Assembly: GCF_000682695.1 (NCBI RefSeq) | Contig: NZ_AWFG01000019.1 | Location: forward strand, 231,568 to 295,567 | Direction of reading: 5' to 3' | Origin: Hyphomonas chukchiensis | GTDB lineage: Bacteria > Pseudomonadota > Alphaproteobacteria > Caulobacterales > Hyphomonadaceae | Length of the DNA: 64,000 nucleotides | Shown here: in pieces, positions 8,964 through 17,810 of the stretch | How the letters are laid out: the number at the start of each line of letters is the position of its first letter | How positions within the stretch are numbered: the stretch's first letter is position 1 | Made by a program: the position numbers and the translations under genes | Notes under the pieces: generated by a model | What the model was told of the DNA's origin: nothing | Seen by the model: only the letters and a program-made list of their open reading frames with translations | Database searches by the model: none

Positions 8964-11651
8964 ATGCTGAATATACGCCCTCTCGCCGCCACGCCTGAGG
9001 CTGCGCTGGCAACGGCGCTGCCGAACGCGCCCTACTTGCGGCGCCTGTCCGAGCGGACTGAGGCGCGCAGTTTCGAGGCGGCATTAGCGGATGTGACAGG
9101 CCTACCGGCCGATACGCCGATCGAGGACGCCATGCGTGTGCTGCGCAAGGCCAAGGCGGCGGTGCACCTGTCGCTGGCGGCGGACGACCTGTCGGGCCAG
9201 CGGGATGTGATGCAGGTGACGGCGGCGCTGACAGAGCTGGCGACCGCGGCGGTGCAGGCCGCCTTGCGTGTGGCGCTGGGGAGCCGGGGCCTGACGGATA
9301 CAGGCATCTTCATCTTCGCGCTCGGCAAGATGGGCGCGTTTGAACTCAATTATTCAAGCGATATCGACATCGCGGCCTTCTATGAGGCGGACAGCTTTGA
9401 CGGCGGTGACCGCACGCCTGGCGAGACGGCCCAGCGTGTGATGAAGGATGTGGTCAGGCTGCTCGATGAGACCACGGCAGATGGCTATGTCTTCCGCACG
9501 GACCTGCGCCTGAGGCCGGACCCGTCTTCGACACCGCTCGCCGTGTCGACCCATATGGCGGACCTCTATTATGAGAGCGTCGGCCAGAACTGGGAGCGGA
9601 TGGTCTGGATCAAGGCGCGTGCGGCGGCAGGCGACAGCGCGGCGGCGGCGCGCTTCATCCAGCGGATGAGCCATTATGTGTGGCGGCGCAATCTCGACTA
9701 TTGGGCGATTGACGACATCCAGGCGATCAAGCGCATGATCAATACCAAGATCGGCGCCAAGGGGCTGGAGAACCCGGCGCCGGACATCAAGCTTGGCCCC
9801 GGCGGCATTCGCGAGATCGAATTCTTCGTGCAGACGCAGCAGCTGATCCTTGGTGGCCGCAACCCGGCCCTGCGGGACAATTCCACACTGGGCGCCATGG
9901 CAGCGCTGCGCGATGCGGGCATCGTTACGGGCGGCACGGCCGAGGCCCTGTCAGTGGCCTACAAGGCGCTGCGCAATGTCGAACACCGCATCCAGATGCG
10001 CCATGACGAGCAGACGCATACAATCCCGGCGGATGCGGCTGAACGTGAAGGCGTTGCGGCGCTTTGCGGCTATGCCTCACTTGCCGAATTCGACCGTGAC
10101 CTGCTGCAGACACGGCAGCTGGTTCAGGAAGCCTATGACGGCCTCTTCGCGCATGAGGGCCAGCAGGATGATGCCAACGACATTGGCAACCTTGTGTTCA
10201 CGGGCGTGGATGATGACCCGGAGACGGTCCGCACGCTGGATGGCCTCGGCTTTACCGACCCAAGCCGCGCCATCGGCACGATCCGCAACTGGCACCGGGG
10301 CAATGTGCCAGCGACACGCACGGTACGCGGGCGCGAATTGCTGACGGCAATCCTGCCGCGCATGCTGACCGCGATGGGCGAGACAGGCGAACCGGACGAG
10401 GCGTTCCGCTGGTTCTCGCGCTTTTTCAGCGGTCTTTCCTCGGGCGTGCAGACGCTGTCCATGTTGCTGGCGAAGCCCGACCTGCTGGACGACCTTGTGG
10501 CGACGCTGGCACTGGCGCCGCGCCTCGCGGAGATCCTGTCACGCCGGCCGGACCTGCTCGAAGCGCTGGTGAGCGGCGATGCGCCTGTGCCACCGCGCGC
10601 GGATGCGGCGACGAATTTCGATGCCGCACTTGATGACTGGCGCCGGTATCATCGCGAGCAGAGTTTCCTGATCGGGCACCGCCTGCTGCACGGGCTGATC
10701 AACGCCTCTGATGCGGCCGTGCACTGGTCGCGTCTGGCCGATGAGACGATCCGGCAGATGGCCTCGGCCGCCGAAGCAGAGACCGTGCGCCGCTATGGCG
10801 AGGTGCCCGGCACTTGGGGCGTGTTTGCGATGGGCAAGCTGGGTGGGTCCGAGCTGACGGCCGGATCGGATCTCGACATTATCGTGATCTACGATGCCCC
10901 GTCGCTGGAGGCGCAGAGCTGGTTCACGCGCGTGACCCAGCGCCTGATAACGGCGCTGACGGCACCAACGGCGGAGGGCGCGCTCTATGAGGTGGACATG
11001 CGCCTCAGGCCTTCAGGCCGGGGCGGGCCGGTGGCCGTGAGCCTTTCGGCCTTCGAGCGCTATCAGAATGACGAGGCCTGGACCTGGGAACATATGGCGC
11101 TGACGCGGCTGCGCTTCGTGGCGGGGGATGCCGGGCTGGGCGCAAGCGTGCTGACGGTGGCGAAGGCGGCGATTGCGGCGCGGGCGGAGAAGGATTCCGG
11201 GCAGATTGCGCAGGATGTCTCCGACATGCGGATGCGGCTCTACAAGGAAAAGCCGGGCAAGGGCCTTTGGGATCTGAAAACGGAACAGGGCGGGTTGATC
11301 GATATCGAGTTCATCGTGCAGGAAGCCATGCTGCTGGCCGGCAAGCCGGAGTGTATCTGGCCGAATGTCGCGGATGCCCTGAAGGGCATTCCAGCCAGCA
11401 CCGCCGAGCCTGATCCGGATTATGGTGTGCTGGAGGAAGCGCTGACCTACCTGCAGGCACTGCAGCAGGTTCAGCGTCTTGCCATAGGCAGCGACATGGA
11501 AGCGGACGAGATTCCGGACGGGCTGAAAGACAGGCTGTGCCGCGCTGTTGGCGCCGAGGATTTCGCATCACTGGAGGCCCGTCTCGCCGACCTGAAAGCC
11601 AAGGTTCATGAGATTGCTGTAAGGAAACTGCACCTGGTCGCGACGGATTAG
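8964..11651 (+). CDS. glnE: GlnE, glutamine synthetase adenylyltransferase / adenylyl-removing enzyme
   Basis: An 895-residue bifunctional enzyme that adenylylates and deadenylylates glutamine synthetase in response to nitrogen status (via PII). Two nucleotidyltransferase domains are visible: NYSSDIDIA near residue 132 (adenylyl-removing half) and TAGSDLDII near residue 635 (adenylyl-transferring half), each followed by a GlnD-PII-uridylyl-type helical domain containing the GPGGIREIEF and QGGLIDIEF motifs. It is a little shorter than the usual 940-990 residues, mainly at the N-terminus, yet both halves look intact. It follows the kinase gene after 3 bases, so is probably cotranscribed. Confidence 0.96.
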   Translation: MLNIRPLAATPEAALATALPNAPYLRRLSERTEARSFEAALADVTGLPADTPIEDAMRVLRKAKAAVHLSLAADDLSGQRDVMQVTAALTELATAAVQAALRVALGSRGLTDTGIFIFALGKMGAFELNYSSDIDIAAFYEADSFDGGDRTPGETAQRVMKDVVRLLDETTADGYVFRTDLRLRPDPSSTPLAVSTHMADLYYESVGQNWERMVWIKARAAAGDSAAAARFIQRMSHYVWRRNLDYWAIDDIQAIKRMINTKIGAKGLENPAPDIKLGPGGIREIEFFVQTQQLILGGRNPALRDNSTLGAMAALRDAGIVTGGTAEALSVAYKALRNVEHRIQMRHDEQTHTIPADAAEREGVAALCGYASLAEFDRDLLQTRQLVQEAYDGLFAHEGQQDDANDIGNLVFTGVDDDPETVRTLDGLGFTDPSRAIGTIRNWHRGNVPATRTVRGRELLTAILPRMLTAMGETGEPDEAFRWFSRFFSGLSSGVQTLSMLLAKPDLLDDLVATLALAPRLAEILSRRPDLLEALVSGDAPVPPRADAATNFDAALDDWRRYHREQSFLIGHRLLHGLINASDAAVHWSRLADETIRQMASAAEAETVRRYGEVPGTWGVFAMGKLGGSELTAGSDLDIIVIYDAPSLEAQSWFTRVTQRLITALTAPTAEGALYEVDMRLRPSGRGGPVAVSLSAFERYQNDEAWTWEHMALTRLRFVAGDAGLGASVLTVAKAAIAARAEKDSGQIAQDVSDMRMRLYKEKPGKGLWDLKTEQGGLIDIEFIVQEAMLLAGKPECIWPNVADALKGIPASTAEPDPDYGVLEEALTYLQALQQVQRLAIGSDMEADEIPDGLKDRLCRAVGAEDFASLEARLADLKAKVHEIAVRKLHLVATD

Positions 11652-11707
11652 CGACCGACCTTCGTTGAACCTGTGATGGGTTTATAATGATAACGGAGGA
11701 ATACCTC

Positions 11708-12217
11708 ATGAAACGTATAACACTCGCAGCACTTCTCGGATCAGCCGCACTGGTTGTTGCCCTGCCGATGGCGGCACAGGCCGAACGCGGTGGTGACCGT
11801 CATGGCGGCATGCGCGGCGAACATATGAAAGCCGTGGATGCCAATGGCGATGGCGACATTTCCAAAGCGGAAGTCGAGGCCTTCCAGGCCAAGATCTTTG
11901 CCGAGGCCGACGCCAACAAGGATGGCTCGCTGACACTGGCCGAAATGAATGCGCACCATGAAGCCATGGAAGCCAAGCGCAAGGCAGAACGCCAGCAAGC
12001 CATGTTTGCCAAGCTCGACACCGACGGCAATGGCAAGATCAGCCAGGCTGAATTCGAGAGCCGGCCCATGCGCGGAATGGAACGCATGGACACCGATGGT
12101 GACGGCACAGTGACCGAGGAAGAACGTGAAGCGGCCCGTGCCAAGATGAAAGAACATCGTGGCAAATGGGGTCATCGCGGAGACGGCCCACCGCCTGAAG
12201 CGCCAGACGCTGAATAG
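11708..12217 (+). CDS. Exported EF-hand protein with four calcium-binding loops
   Basis: A 169-residue protein with a signal peptide (residues 1-24, ending AAQA) and four canonical 12-residue EF loops: DANGDGDISKAE, DANKDGSLTLAE, DTDGNGKISQAE and DTDGDGTVTEEE. Ca2+ binding in the periplasm is the expected activity; the target is unknown. ATG 11708 is fixed by GGAGG at 11695-11699; an upstream in-frame ATG would disrupt the signal peptide. The gene precedes an ECF sigma, anti-sigma and Spy-like gene on the same strand after a 164-base gap, so a shared metal-responsive circuit is plausible. Confidence 0.9.
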   Translation: MKRITLAALLGSAALVVALPMAAQAERGGDRHGGMRGEHMKAVDANGDGDISKAEVEAFQAKIFAEADANKDGSLTLAEMNAHHEAMEAKRKAERQQAMFAKLDTDGNGKISQAEFESRPMRGMERMDTDGDGTVTEEEREAARAKMKEHRGKWGHRGDGPPPEAPDAE

Positions 12218-12381
12218 GCCGGGCTAACGGAAAGCCAGGCGGGCCGGAGGCATGATATGCGAATTCCTTTCCTTGCATCGCAGACTCACTTGCGTCCGGC
12301 GCGCCTGGCAACCCGCTTTTCATTGCCGACCTGTGGTGAAGGCGTTTCCACTTTGCCCCATCGCAGGATAGACACGGTTTC

Positions 12382-12924
12382 GTGGCGTTCTCATCAGACC
12401 TCGACCAGATCACGCGTGCGGCTGCCGGCGAACGGCAGGCGGTTTCCGCGCTGGTCAATCGCTACAGCCCCGGTGTGCTGGCGCTCGCCACACGCATGCT
12501 GGGCGACCGCGGGGAGGCCGAGGACGTGACGCAGGAAACATTCATCCGCGCCTGGAAGGCCCTTCCGGACTGGGAGCCACGGGCGAAGTTTTCGACCTGG
12601 CTGCACAGGGTGGCGCTGAACCTTTGCTATGACCGGCTGCGCAAGCGCCGCGAAGCGACCATGGCCGAACCGCCCGAGCAGGTCGACATGGCCTTGCGGC
12701 CAGACGATGCGCTTGACCAGGCAGAGCGGGTGAAAGCGGTGGAAGCCGCTATCGCCGCATTACCCGAACGCCAGGCCGCTGCCTTGACGCTGTGTGCACT
12801 GCAGGACCATTCTCAGGCTGAAGCGGCGGACATTATGGAAATCAGCGTGGAAGCGCTGGAGAGCTTGTTGGCACGCGCGCGCCGAGCGCTGCGGGCCGTA
12901 TTGATGGAAAGGAGTGAGGCATGA
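12382..12924 (+). CDS. ECF-family RNA polymerase sigma factor
   Basis: A 180-residue sigma-70 family protein with region 2 (LVNRYSPGVLALATRML, then EDVTQETFIRAWKALPDW) and region 4 (ALPERQAAALTLCALQDHSQAEAADIM read as a helix-turn-helix near residues 120-165), no region 3 or N-terminal extension. It would direct RNA polymerase to stress promoters and is held by the anti-sigma encoded next (4-base overlap). Start is GTG 12382; no in-frame ATG gives region 2, and the ribosome-binding site is weak. Confidence 0.93.
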   Translation: MAFSSDLDQITRAAAGERQAVSALVNRYSPGVLALATRMLGDRGEAEDVTQETFIRAWKALPDWEPRAKFSTWLHRVALNLCYDRLRKRREATMAEPPEQVDMALRPDDALDQAERVKAVEAAIAALPERQAAALTLCALQDHSQAEAADIMEISVEALESLLARARRALRAVLMERSEA

Positions 12925-13361
12925 CGCAGACAATGACCGATGCACGGCTGATCGAACTGATCGAAGCCTGGGGCGCGGATGCGACTGCCTATCCGGAAAG
13001 CGAGCGCGATGCTGCCAAGGCGCTTCTGATGAAGGCCCCTGAGCGCTTCGCAGCGGAACTGAAGGCGGCGCGGGACATGGATGCGCTGCTGGGCGGCGTG
13101 CCGGACGTGATGCCCTCGCCCGCGCTGACAGCCGCGCTGATCGGCAGCGCGCCGCGTGCGCGGGCCCAGCGCCGCAGCTGGTTTGCCGCAATGCCGCGCT
13201 GGTCGGCTGTCGGCGCGCTGGCATCGCTCGCCATTGGGCTGGCGATCGGACTCGGAACAACCCAAACTGCCCCGACAAATACCACTGAAGAGGCCGTCGA
13301 TACGCTCATCTATGCCGCACTGGGCTTTGACACGACTTACACGCAGGAGGCCGCTCAATGA
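12921..13361 (+). CDS. Putative single-span anti-sigma factor
   Basis: This 146-residue protein has an N-terminal cytoplasmic helical part (MTDARLIELIEAWGAD), one membrane helix at about residues 92-113 and a short periplasmic tail. It overlaps the ECF sigma gene by ATGA and the downstream Spy-like gene by four bases. Small single-span proteins encoded directly after ECF genes are usually their anti-sigma factors; no zinc HxxxCxxC motif is present. Function is inferred from topology and position, not from a recognised domain. Confidence 0.7.
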   Translation: MTQTMTDARLIELIEAWGADATAYPESERDAAKALLMKAPERFAAELKAARDMDALLGGVPDVMPSPALTAALIGSAPRARAQRRSWFAAMPRWSAVGALASLAIGLAIGLGTTQTAPTNTTEEAVDTLIYAALGFDTTYTQEAAQ

Positions 13362-13885
13362 GCGAGACCCGTCCAACCCGCCGGATCCCTTTCTGGCTGA
13401 CCCTTTCGGTGATGGCGAACCTGTTGCTGGTCGGCCTGCTGATCGGCATGGCGCTGCGCGCGCCTGGATATGGGCGAGGGCCTGGCGGCATGGACGGACG
13501 TCGTCCACCGATGATGGAAGGCGCGAGTCAGGAAGACCGAATGGTCGTTCGCAAGATGATGATGGAATCTTTCCAGTCTGCCGAGAAAGAAGTGGAAAAC
13601 CGGCGCGCCGTTCGCCAGACACTGGGCGAGGCGCTGCAGATTGACCCCTATGACCCGGAAGCGGTGCGACGGGCTTTTGCCAGCCTGCGGATTGCGGACG
13701 AGACGGTGCATTCCAAGATCCAGGAGGCGCTGGTCCATAGGATGGGCGACCTGACCCTCGCGCAGCGCAAGTCGCTGGCTGAAATGTTGTCACGGGAACC
13801 GGGGGAGGATCGTGGTCGCCGCAGGTTGCGAATGGGCGATGATGATGACGGCCCGCATGGCCCGCCACCGCCTGACGAGGAGTGA
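13358..13885 (+). CDS. Spy/CpxP-like periplasmic heavy-metal resistance protein
   Basis: A 175-residue membrane-anchored protein: N-terminal signal anchor (about residues 11-31), a helical domain rich in Met and Arg (MMMESFQSAEKEVENRR; LTLAQRKSLAEML) of the Metal_resist/Spy-CpxP-ZraP type, and a Pro/Asp-rich, His-containing C-terminus (DDDDGPHGPPPPDEE). These proteins are helical periplasmic chaperones or metal sensors. It is the third gene of a tightly overlapping sigma/anti-sigma operon, which suggests it either senses the signal or is part of the output. Family assignment is by pattern. Confidence 0.72.
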   Translation: MSETRPTRRIPFWLTLSVMANLLLVGLLIGMALRAPGYGRGPGGMDGRRPPMMEGASQEDRMVVRKMMMESFQSAEKEVENRRAVRQTLGEALQIDPYDPEAVRRAFASLRIADETVHSKIQEALVHRMGDLTLAQRKSLAEMLSREPGEDRGRRRLRMGDDDDGPHGPPPPDEE

Positions 13886-13895
13886 GCTGGGCGCT

Positions 13896-14288
13896 TCAGC
13901 CTAGTGACTTGTGCGCAAGTGCATCTGCATTGGCTTCCCAGTTCTGGCCATCGAACTTGTTGATGGTCACGTCCAGCGACTGCCAGTCATCCAGACAGCG
14001 CCATGTCACGGCAAACCCGTCCTGATTGGAGCGCGGCACGTAGAAGCTCTTGATGCCGCACTTGCTGCAGAAGAGATGCTTCGCGCCGCCAGTGTTGAAT
14101 GTGTACTCGGTCAACATGTCCTGGCCGCTCAGCAGCCGGAAACGACTGGCGGGAACAATGACATGGATATTGCCGCTCATGGCGCAGATCGAGCAATTGC
14201 AATCCTCGACCTCGAAGGCATCCGGCAGGTCGACCTCGAAGCGGACGGCGCCGCAATGGCAGCCACCTGCATGGCTGCGCAAAGGCAT
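13896..14288 (-). CDS. GFA-family (CENP-V/GFA) zinc protein
   Basis: This 130-residue protein carries the zinc-binding cysteine pattern of the glutathione-dependent formaldehyde-activating (GFA) superfamily: GGCHCGAVRFE, CNCSICAMSG and FCSKCGIKSF. Family members bind two zinc ions; most are not proven to act on formaldehyde, so the substrate is unknown. ATG 14288 shares one base with the stop of the upstream YbjN-like gene (TGATG), indicating coupled translation. Confidence 0.9.
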   Translation of the reverse strand: MPLRSHAGGCHCGAVRFEVDLPDAFEVEDCNCSICAMSGNIHVIVPASRFRLLSGQDMLTEYTFNTGGAKHLFCSKCGIKSFYVPRSNQDGFAVTWRCLDDWQSLDVTINKFDGQNWEANADALAHKSLG

Positions 14289-14767
14289 CAGCCTTCTTCC
14301 TGCATATGATCCACGAACGAGTCCAGGATGACGAAGAACAGGTTCACTTCCTCTTCGCCGAGCACGTTCTCGTCGGACGTCATGAATGTGTAGTCGACAC
14401 CGACGACATAACCGTCTTCATCCGGCCCGCCGATCAGAAAAGCCCGGCCGAACGGATAGCTGTCATTGTACTCATTGACCTTCATGTAGTCAGCGAGGGC
14501 CGGTGAGCCATCCATGTCGAACGTTGCGAAGATCATGTTGGAAACGCAATACTTTGCTGCGTTACAATCCATCATGCGGACGGAATAATTGTAGCCATTC
14601 CGATTGGCATCAATACGGGCAATCGTATCATCCACCCACTCGATTTCGACATTCGTGCTGTCTGTATTGCGCAGCATTTCCGCCACGGCGTCAGGATTAC
14701 CGGCATCGGCGGATGCTGTGAAAGCCATGCTGGCGGCGGCAATTGCGAGGGCGAGTGGCTTCAGCAT
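14288..14767 (-). CDS. Exported YbjN-domain protein
   Basis: A 159-residue protein with a signal peptide (about residues 1-22) and a YbjN-type domain (motifs YNYSVRMMDC, FATFDMDGSPALADYMKVN, then a hydrophobic C-terminal helix LFFVILDSFVDHM). YbjN proteins have a fold related to type III secretion chaperones and are described as stress-related, without defined activity. Two cysteines (MDCNAAKYC) may form a disulfide after export. It probably forms an operon with the GFA gene. Confidence 0.75.
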   Translation of the reverse strand: MLKPLALAIAAASMAFTASADAGNPDAVAEMLRNTDSTNVEIEWVDDTIARIDANRNGYNYSVRMMDCNAAKYCVSNMIFATFDMDGSPALADYMKVNEYNDSYPFGRAFLIGGPDEDGYVVGVDYTFMTSDENVLGEEEVNLFFVILDSFVDHMQEEG

Positions 14768-14849
14768 GCGGGTATCCTTTCAGGAATCAGTGGCGGGTCT
14801 TTCCGAAATGTCTCACATTTTCAGGTCTCAGAGCAATATGTGCCGTGGC

Positions 14850-16298
14850 CTAACCAAGCCAGACCGGGGGCCGGCGGTGTGCCCAGGGTGCAGCTCGTTC
14901 CAGTTGTCCGGCGAGCGCGAAGAGAAGGCTTTCCGTCCCGTAGCGACCGCCGAACATCATGCCGATGGGCAGGCCGGAAGGCGCAGTGGCTGTTGGATCT
15001 GTCCAATGGAGCGGCACCGTCATGGCGGGGGCGCCCATCTGGTTGAACACGGGGCAGTGTGGCGTGAAGCTGGCGACAGCGGCGCCCATCGTTTCACGAT
15101 CAGCGGTGAGCGCCATGACGCCCAGCTTTTCGGGGGCGCGTGAGAGCGTGGCGGATAGCGTCATGTCAAAGCCGCCTTCGTCGAGGAAGCGTTCATAGGC
15201 GATGGCGGCGGCCTGGAAGGCATTGTTGGCGTTGGCAAGTTCGATCATGGGGACGGTGCGGCCGAGGTGCGCCATGGAGAAGGTGATTGGCTCCAGCTCA
15301 TCCTCGCGCACGGGGCGGCCGAGCACCTTGGCGCGGTCGTCGATCATGGCGGCGATATTGGCGGAAATGGTGAAGAGGGCAGCCTTGCCGAGGGCTTCGC
15401 CATCCATCTGGGGGGCTGCTTCGACGACGGTGTGGCCAAGGCTTTCCAGCAGGTTGGCTGTGTATTTGAGGCCGCCTTCAGCGTCAGCGTCAGGCTTTGT
15501 GCCGTTCGGCGCGGTGCGCCAGAGGGCGATCTTCAATGGCTTGGGATCATGGTCCAGCTCTGCCAGGAAGGGCCGGGCCGGGGGCGGAGCATGGTAGCGG
15601 CTGCCCGTTTCAGGACCGTGCGTGGCGTCCATCAGGGCGGCATTGTCGCGTACGCTGCGGCTGAGTGCGTGGACCGTTGAGAGTCCGTTCCAGCCCTCCG
15701 TGCGGCCAGGGCCCATGGGGATGCGCCCGCGCGAGGGCTTCATGCCGAACAGGCCGCAGCATGCTGCCGGAATGCGGATTGAGCCGCCGCCATCGCTGGC
15801 CTGCGCAAGCGGCAGGACACCGGACGCGACGGCCACAGCGGCGCCGCCGGAGGAGCCGCCGGACGTGCGGGTGGTGTCCCATGGGTTGCGTGTCTGGCCG
15901 TAGAGGGTGGACTCCGTGGTCGTTGTCAGGCCGAACTCGGGGGATGTTGTGGCACCGAAGAAGACAAGGCCCGCCTTGCGGTAACGCGCGGCGAGCGTGC
16001 TGTCCTCCGTCGCGACATGGCCTTTCCAGGCGACCGAGCCCTGCGTGATGGGGGCGCCCTTGATGTCTACCGCGAGATCCTTGGTGACGAAGGGTACGCC
16101 GGCGAAGGGGCCGTCACCCAGCTGCTGGTCCAGCTGTTCACGGGCGATTTCAGGAAAGAGGGCGGAGAAGCAGTTGAGTTCTTCCTGGGCGGCCTCTGCA
16201 CGGGAGAGGGAGGCGTCCAGCAATTCCGATGGCTTGACCTGTTTTGTGCGAACCAGTTGGGCGAGGCCCAGCGCGTCATAATCGGTATAGTCATCCAT
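14850..16298 (-). CDS. Amidase-signature family hydrolase
   Basis: A 482-residue amidase of the Ser-cisSer-Lys class. Lys is in VTKDLAV (about residue 76), the cis-Ser and nucleophile Ser are in GGSSGGAAVAVASG and ASDGGGSIRIPA. It hydrolyses carboxamides (or nitrile-derived/peptide amides); the substrate cannot be read from sequence. ATG 16298 is backed by GGAGG about 10 bases upstream on the minus strand; the frame extends further up without a start signal. It stands alone without gatB/gatC, so it is not the GatA subunit. Confidence 0.92.
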   Translation of the reverse strand: MDDYTDYDALGLAQLVRTKQVKPSELLDASLSRAEAAQEELNCFSALFPEIAREQLDQQLGDGPFAGVPFVTKDLAVDIKGAPITQGSVAWKGHVATEDSTLAARYRKAGLVFFGATTSPEFGLTTTTESTLYGQTRNPWDTTRTSGGSSGGAAVAVASGVLPLAQASDGGGSIRIPAACCGLFGMKPSRGRIPMGPGRTEGWNGLSTVHALSRSVRDNAALMDATHGPETGSRYHAPPPARPFLAELDHDPKPLKIALWRTAPNGTKPDADAEGGLKYTANLLESLGHTVVEAAPQMDGEALGKAALFTISANIAAMIDDRAKVLGRPVREDELEPITFSMAHLGRTVPMIELANANNAFQAAAIAYERFLDEGGFDMTLSATLSRAPEKLGVMALTADRETMGAAVASFTPHCPVFNQMGAPAMTVPLHWTDPTATAPSGLPIGMMFGGRYGTESLLFALAGQLERAAPWAHRRPPVWLG

Positions 16299-16357
16299 TG
16301 CCTTGCGTCCTCCGGTTTTTTGCCAGTCTGGGACGTCAGGCCGCGAAAGGGAAGAGA

Positions 16358-17404
16358 CTAGGTGTCGTCGAAGGCTTCGGCAGACTGCGTGAGGCTGACG
16401 CGGGTACCCTTGCCGGGCCACTCGGTGCGCAGCTCGCCGCCAGCCTTGCGGGCAAAGGCATCGATGAGACGCGCGCCGAGCCCGCTGCTGCGGCTGGCGG
16501 GCTTGGCATTCCCGGGCGTACCGCGTCCGTCATCCGTGATGGTGAGGCACCATGGCTGGTGCTCGCCGGACCGGAAGGTGACGTGGATGGTTCCCGTATC
16601 ACCTTCAGCAAAGGCATGCTTGGCGGCGTTGGTGACGACTTCATTGGTGACGAGACCGATGGCAACGGCTGTATCTCGCGGAAGGTCTGCCGGATCGCAG
16701 TCAAGGGTGATGGAGACCGTATCGCTAAGGAAGAGGGCGCCTGACAGCTGGCGGATCAATGCCGACAGATAGTCGCGCATGTTGATTTCCTCGACATAGT
16801 CACCGCCGCTGTAAATGGCATTGTGAATCGCGGCGAAGCTGTGGACCCGCGAACCGGCCACCGCCAATGCTTCCTGGACGTCCTCGGAGGGATGATGGCG
16901 GCGCTGCATTTCCAGCAGGCTGGCGACCATGGAGAAATTGTTCTTGGTACGGTGGTCCAGCTCGCGCAGGAGCAATTCATGCGTCCGGATCTGTGCATTG
17001 CGCTCGAGCACGGCGCGCCGGACTGCTGCGCGAAAGAGTTCGGCAAAGACGACGATGACCAGCGCGGCCGCGCCATTCACGATTGTCCGGGCGCCGTCGG
17101 CAGGATCAGCGAATTCGAATGAATAGTGATATGGCAGCACGGCATACCAGGCATAGGCAAAGGCGCCAACAAACGTGACGAGCCCGGATTGCCAACGGCC
17201 AAAGAGCGTGGAGATCAGGATGGCCGGATAAATAAGGGAATAGGGGCCGGCCGACGCGGCAAACAGGTTGACGAACATGCGGGCGCCGACAGCCGCGAGC
17301 ACGCAGATAAATCCAAAACCGATCTGGATGATGATGGGGGGTATGAAGCGGGGCAGACGATCGACCAGATCGAGTTCACCCAGTCTCGATCTGCGTGTCG
17401 TCAT
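16358..17404 (-). CDS. HisKA_2/HWE-type sensor histidine kinase with DUF4118-like membrane domain
   Basis: A 348-residue kinase: a DUF4118-like four-helix membrane domain (about residues 22-130), a HisKA_2 phospho-acceptor box (ELDHRTKNNFSMVASLLEMQ) and an HWE/HATPase domain (LVTNEVVTNAAKHAF; DDGRG; GLGARLIDAFA). Such kinases in alphaproteobacteria often feed general stress response or light/redox pathways; the partner is not adjacent. ATG 17404 has GAGGAG 9 bases upstream, whereas the outer ATG 17428 has none. The DUF4118 KdpD-like bundle lacks a further sensor domain. Confidence 0.88.
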   Translation of the reverse strand: MTTRRSRLGELDLVDRLPRFIPPIIIQIGFGFICVLAAVGARMFVNLFAASAGPYSLIYPAILISTLFGRWQSGLVTFVGAFAYAWYAVLPYHYSFEFADPADGARTIVNGAAALVIVVFAELFRAAVRRAVLERNAQIRTHELLLRELDHRTKNNFSMVASLLEMQRRHHPSEDVQEALAVAGSRVHSFAAIHNAIYSGGDYVEEINMRDYLSALIRQLSGALFLSDTVSITLDCDPADLPRDTAVAIGLVTNEVVTNAAKHAFAEGDTGTIHVTFRSGEHQPWCLTITDDGRGTPGNAKPASRSSGLGARLIDAFARKAGGELRTEWPGKGTRVSLTQSAEAFDDT

Positions 17405-17484
17405 GGACACTTGCTCCTCACCCGTCACATATATTCTATGCGAGGCGCGCGCGGGCTGTACATAACATTTGTTATGACGGGTGC

Positions 17485-17805
17485 TTAATCCAGAATGACC
17501 GCCGTGCCGGACACGGCGACCATCATCATGGAGCCTGACTGGCCGATGACCTGGTAGTCGAACTTGACGCCGACAATGGCGTTGGCGCCGAGACGCTCGG
17601 CATCGCGCATCATTTCATCCAAGGCGCCATCACGCGTCTCGCGGATGGTCTTCTCGTAGGCATCCGACCGGCCGCCAACAATGTTGGTGAAGCTGGCGAG
17701 GATATCCTTTCCGATATGCGCGCCAATAATCACTTCGCCGCAGACGATGCCCTTATAGGCGCTGATGGTGCGGTTCTGGATAGTGGGTGTGGTGGAGACG
17801 ATCAT
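17485..17805 (-). CDS. YbjQ/UPF0145 family protein
   Basis: A 106-residue protein matching the YbjQ (UPF0145) family: [23 protein letters not shown] at the start and ADRL-type helix followed by [16 protein letters not shown] at the end. The family forms pentamers and is annotated as putative heavy-metal binding, but has no proven function. It begins 5 bases after the mutB stop on the same strand, so is likely cotranscribed with methylmalonyl-CoA mutase. Confidence 0.92.
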   Translation of the reverse strand: MIVSTTPTIQNRTISAYKGIVCGEVIIGAHIGKDILASFTNIVGGRSDAYEKTIRETRDGALDEMMRDAERLGANAIVGVKFDYQVIGQSGSMMMVAVSGTAVILD

Positions 17806-17810
17806 GGCCG

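Noticed and set aside
11652..11707. Housekeeping promoter TTGAAC/TATAAT before the EF-hand gene
   Set aside because: The two hexamers are only 12 bases apart, too close for a normal promoter.
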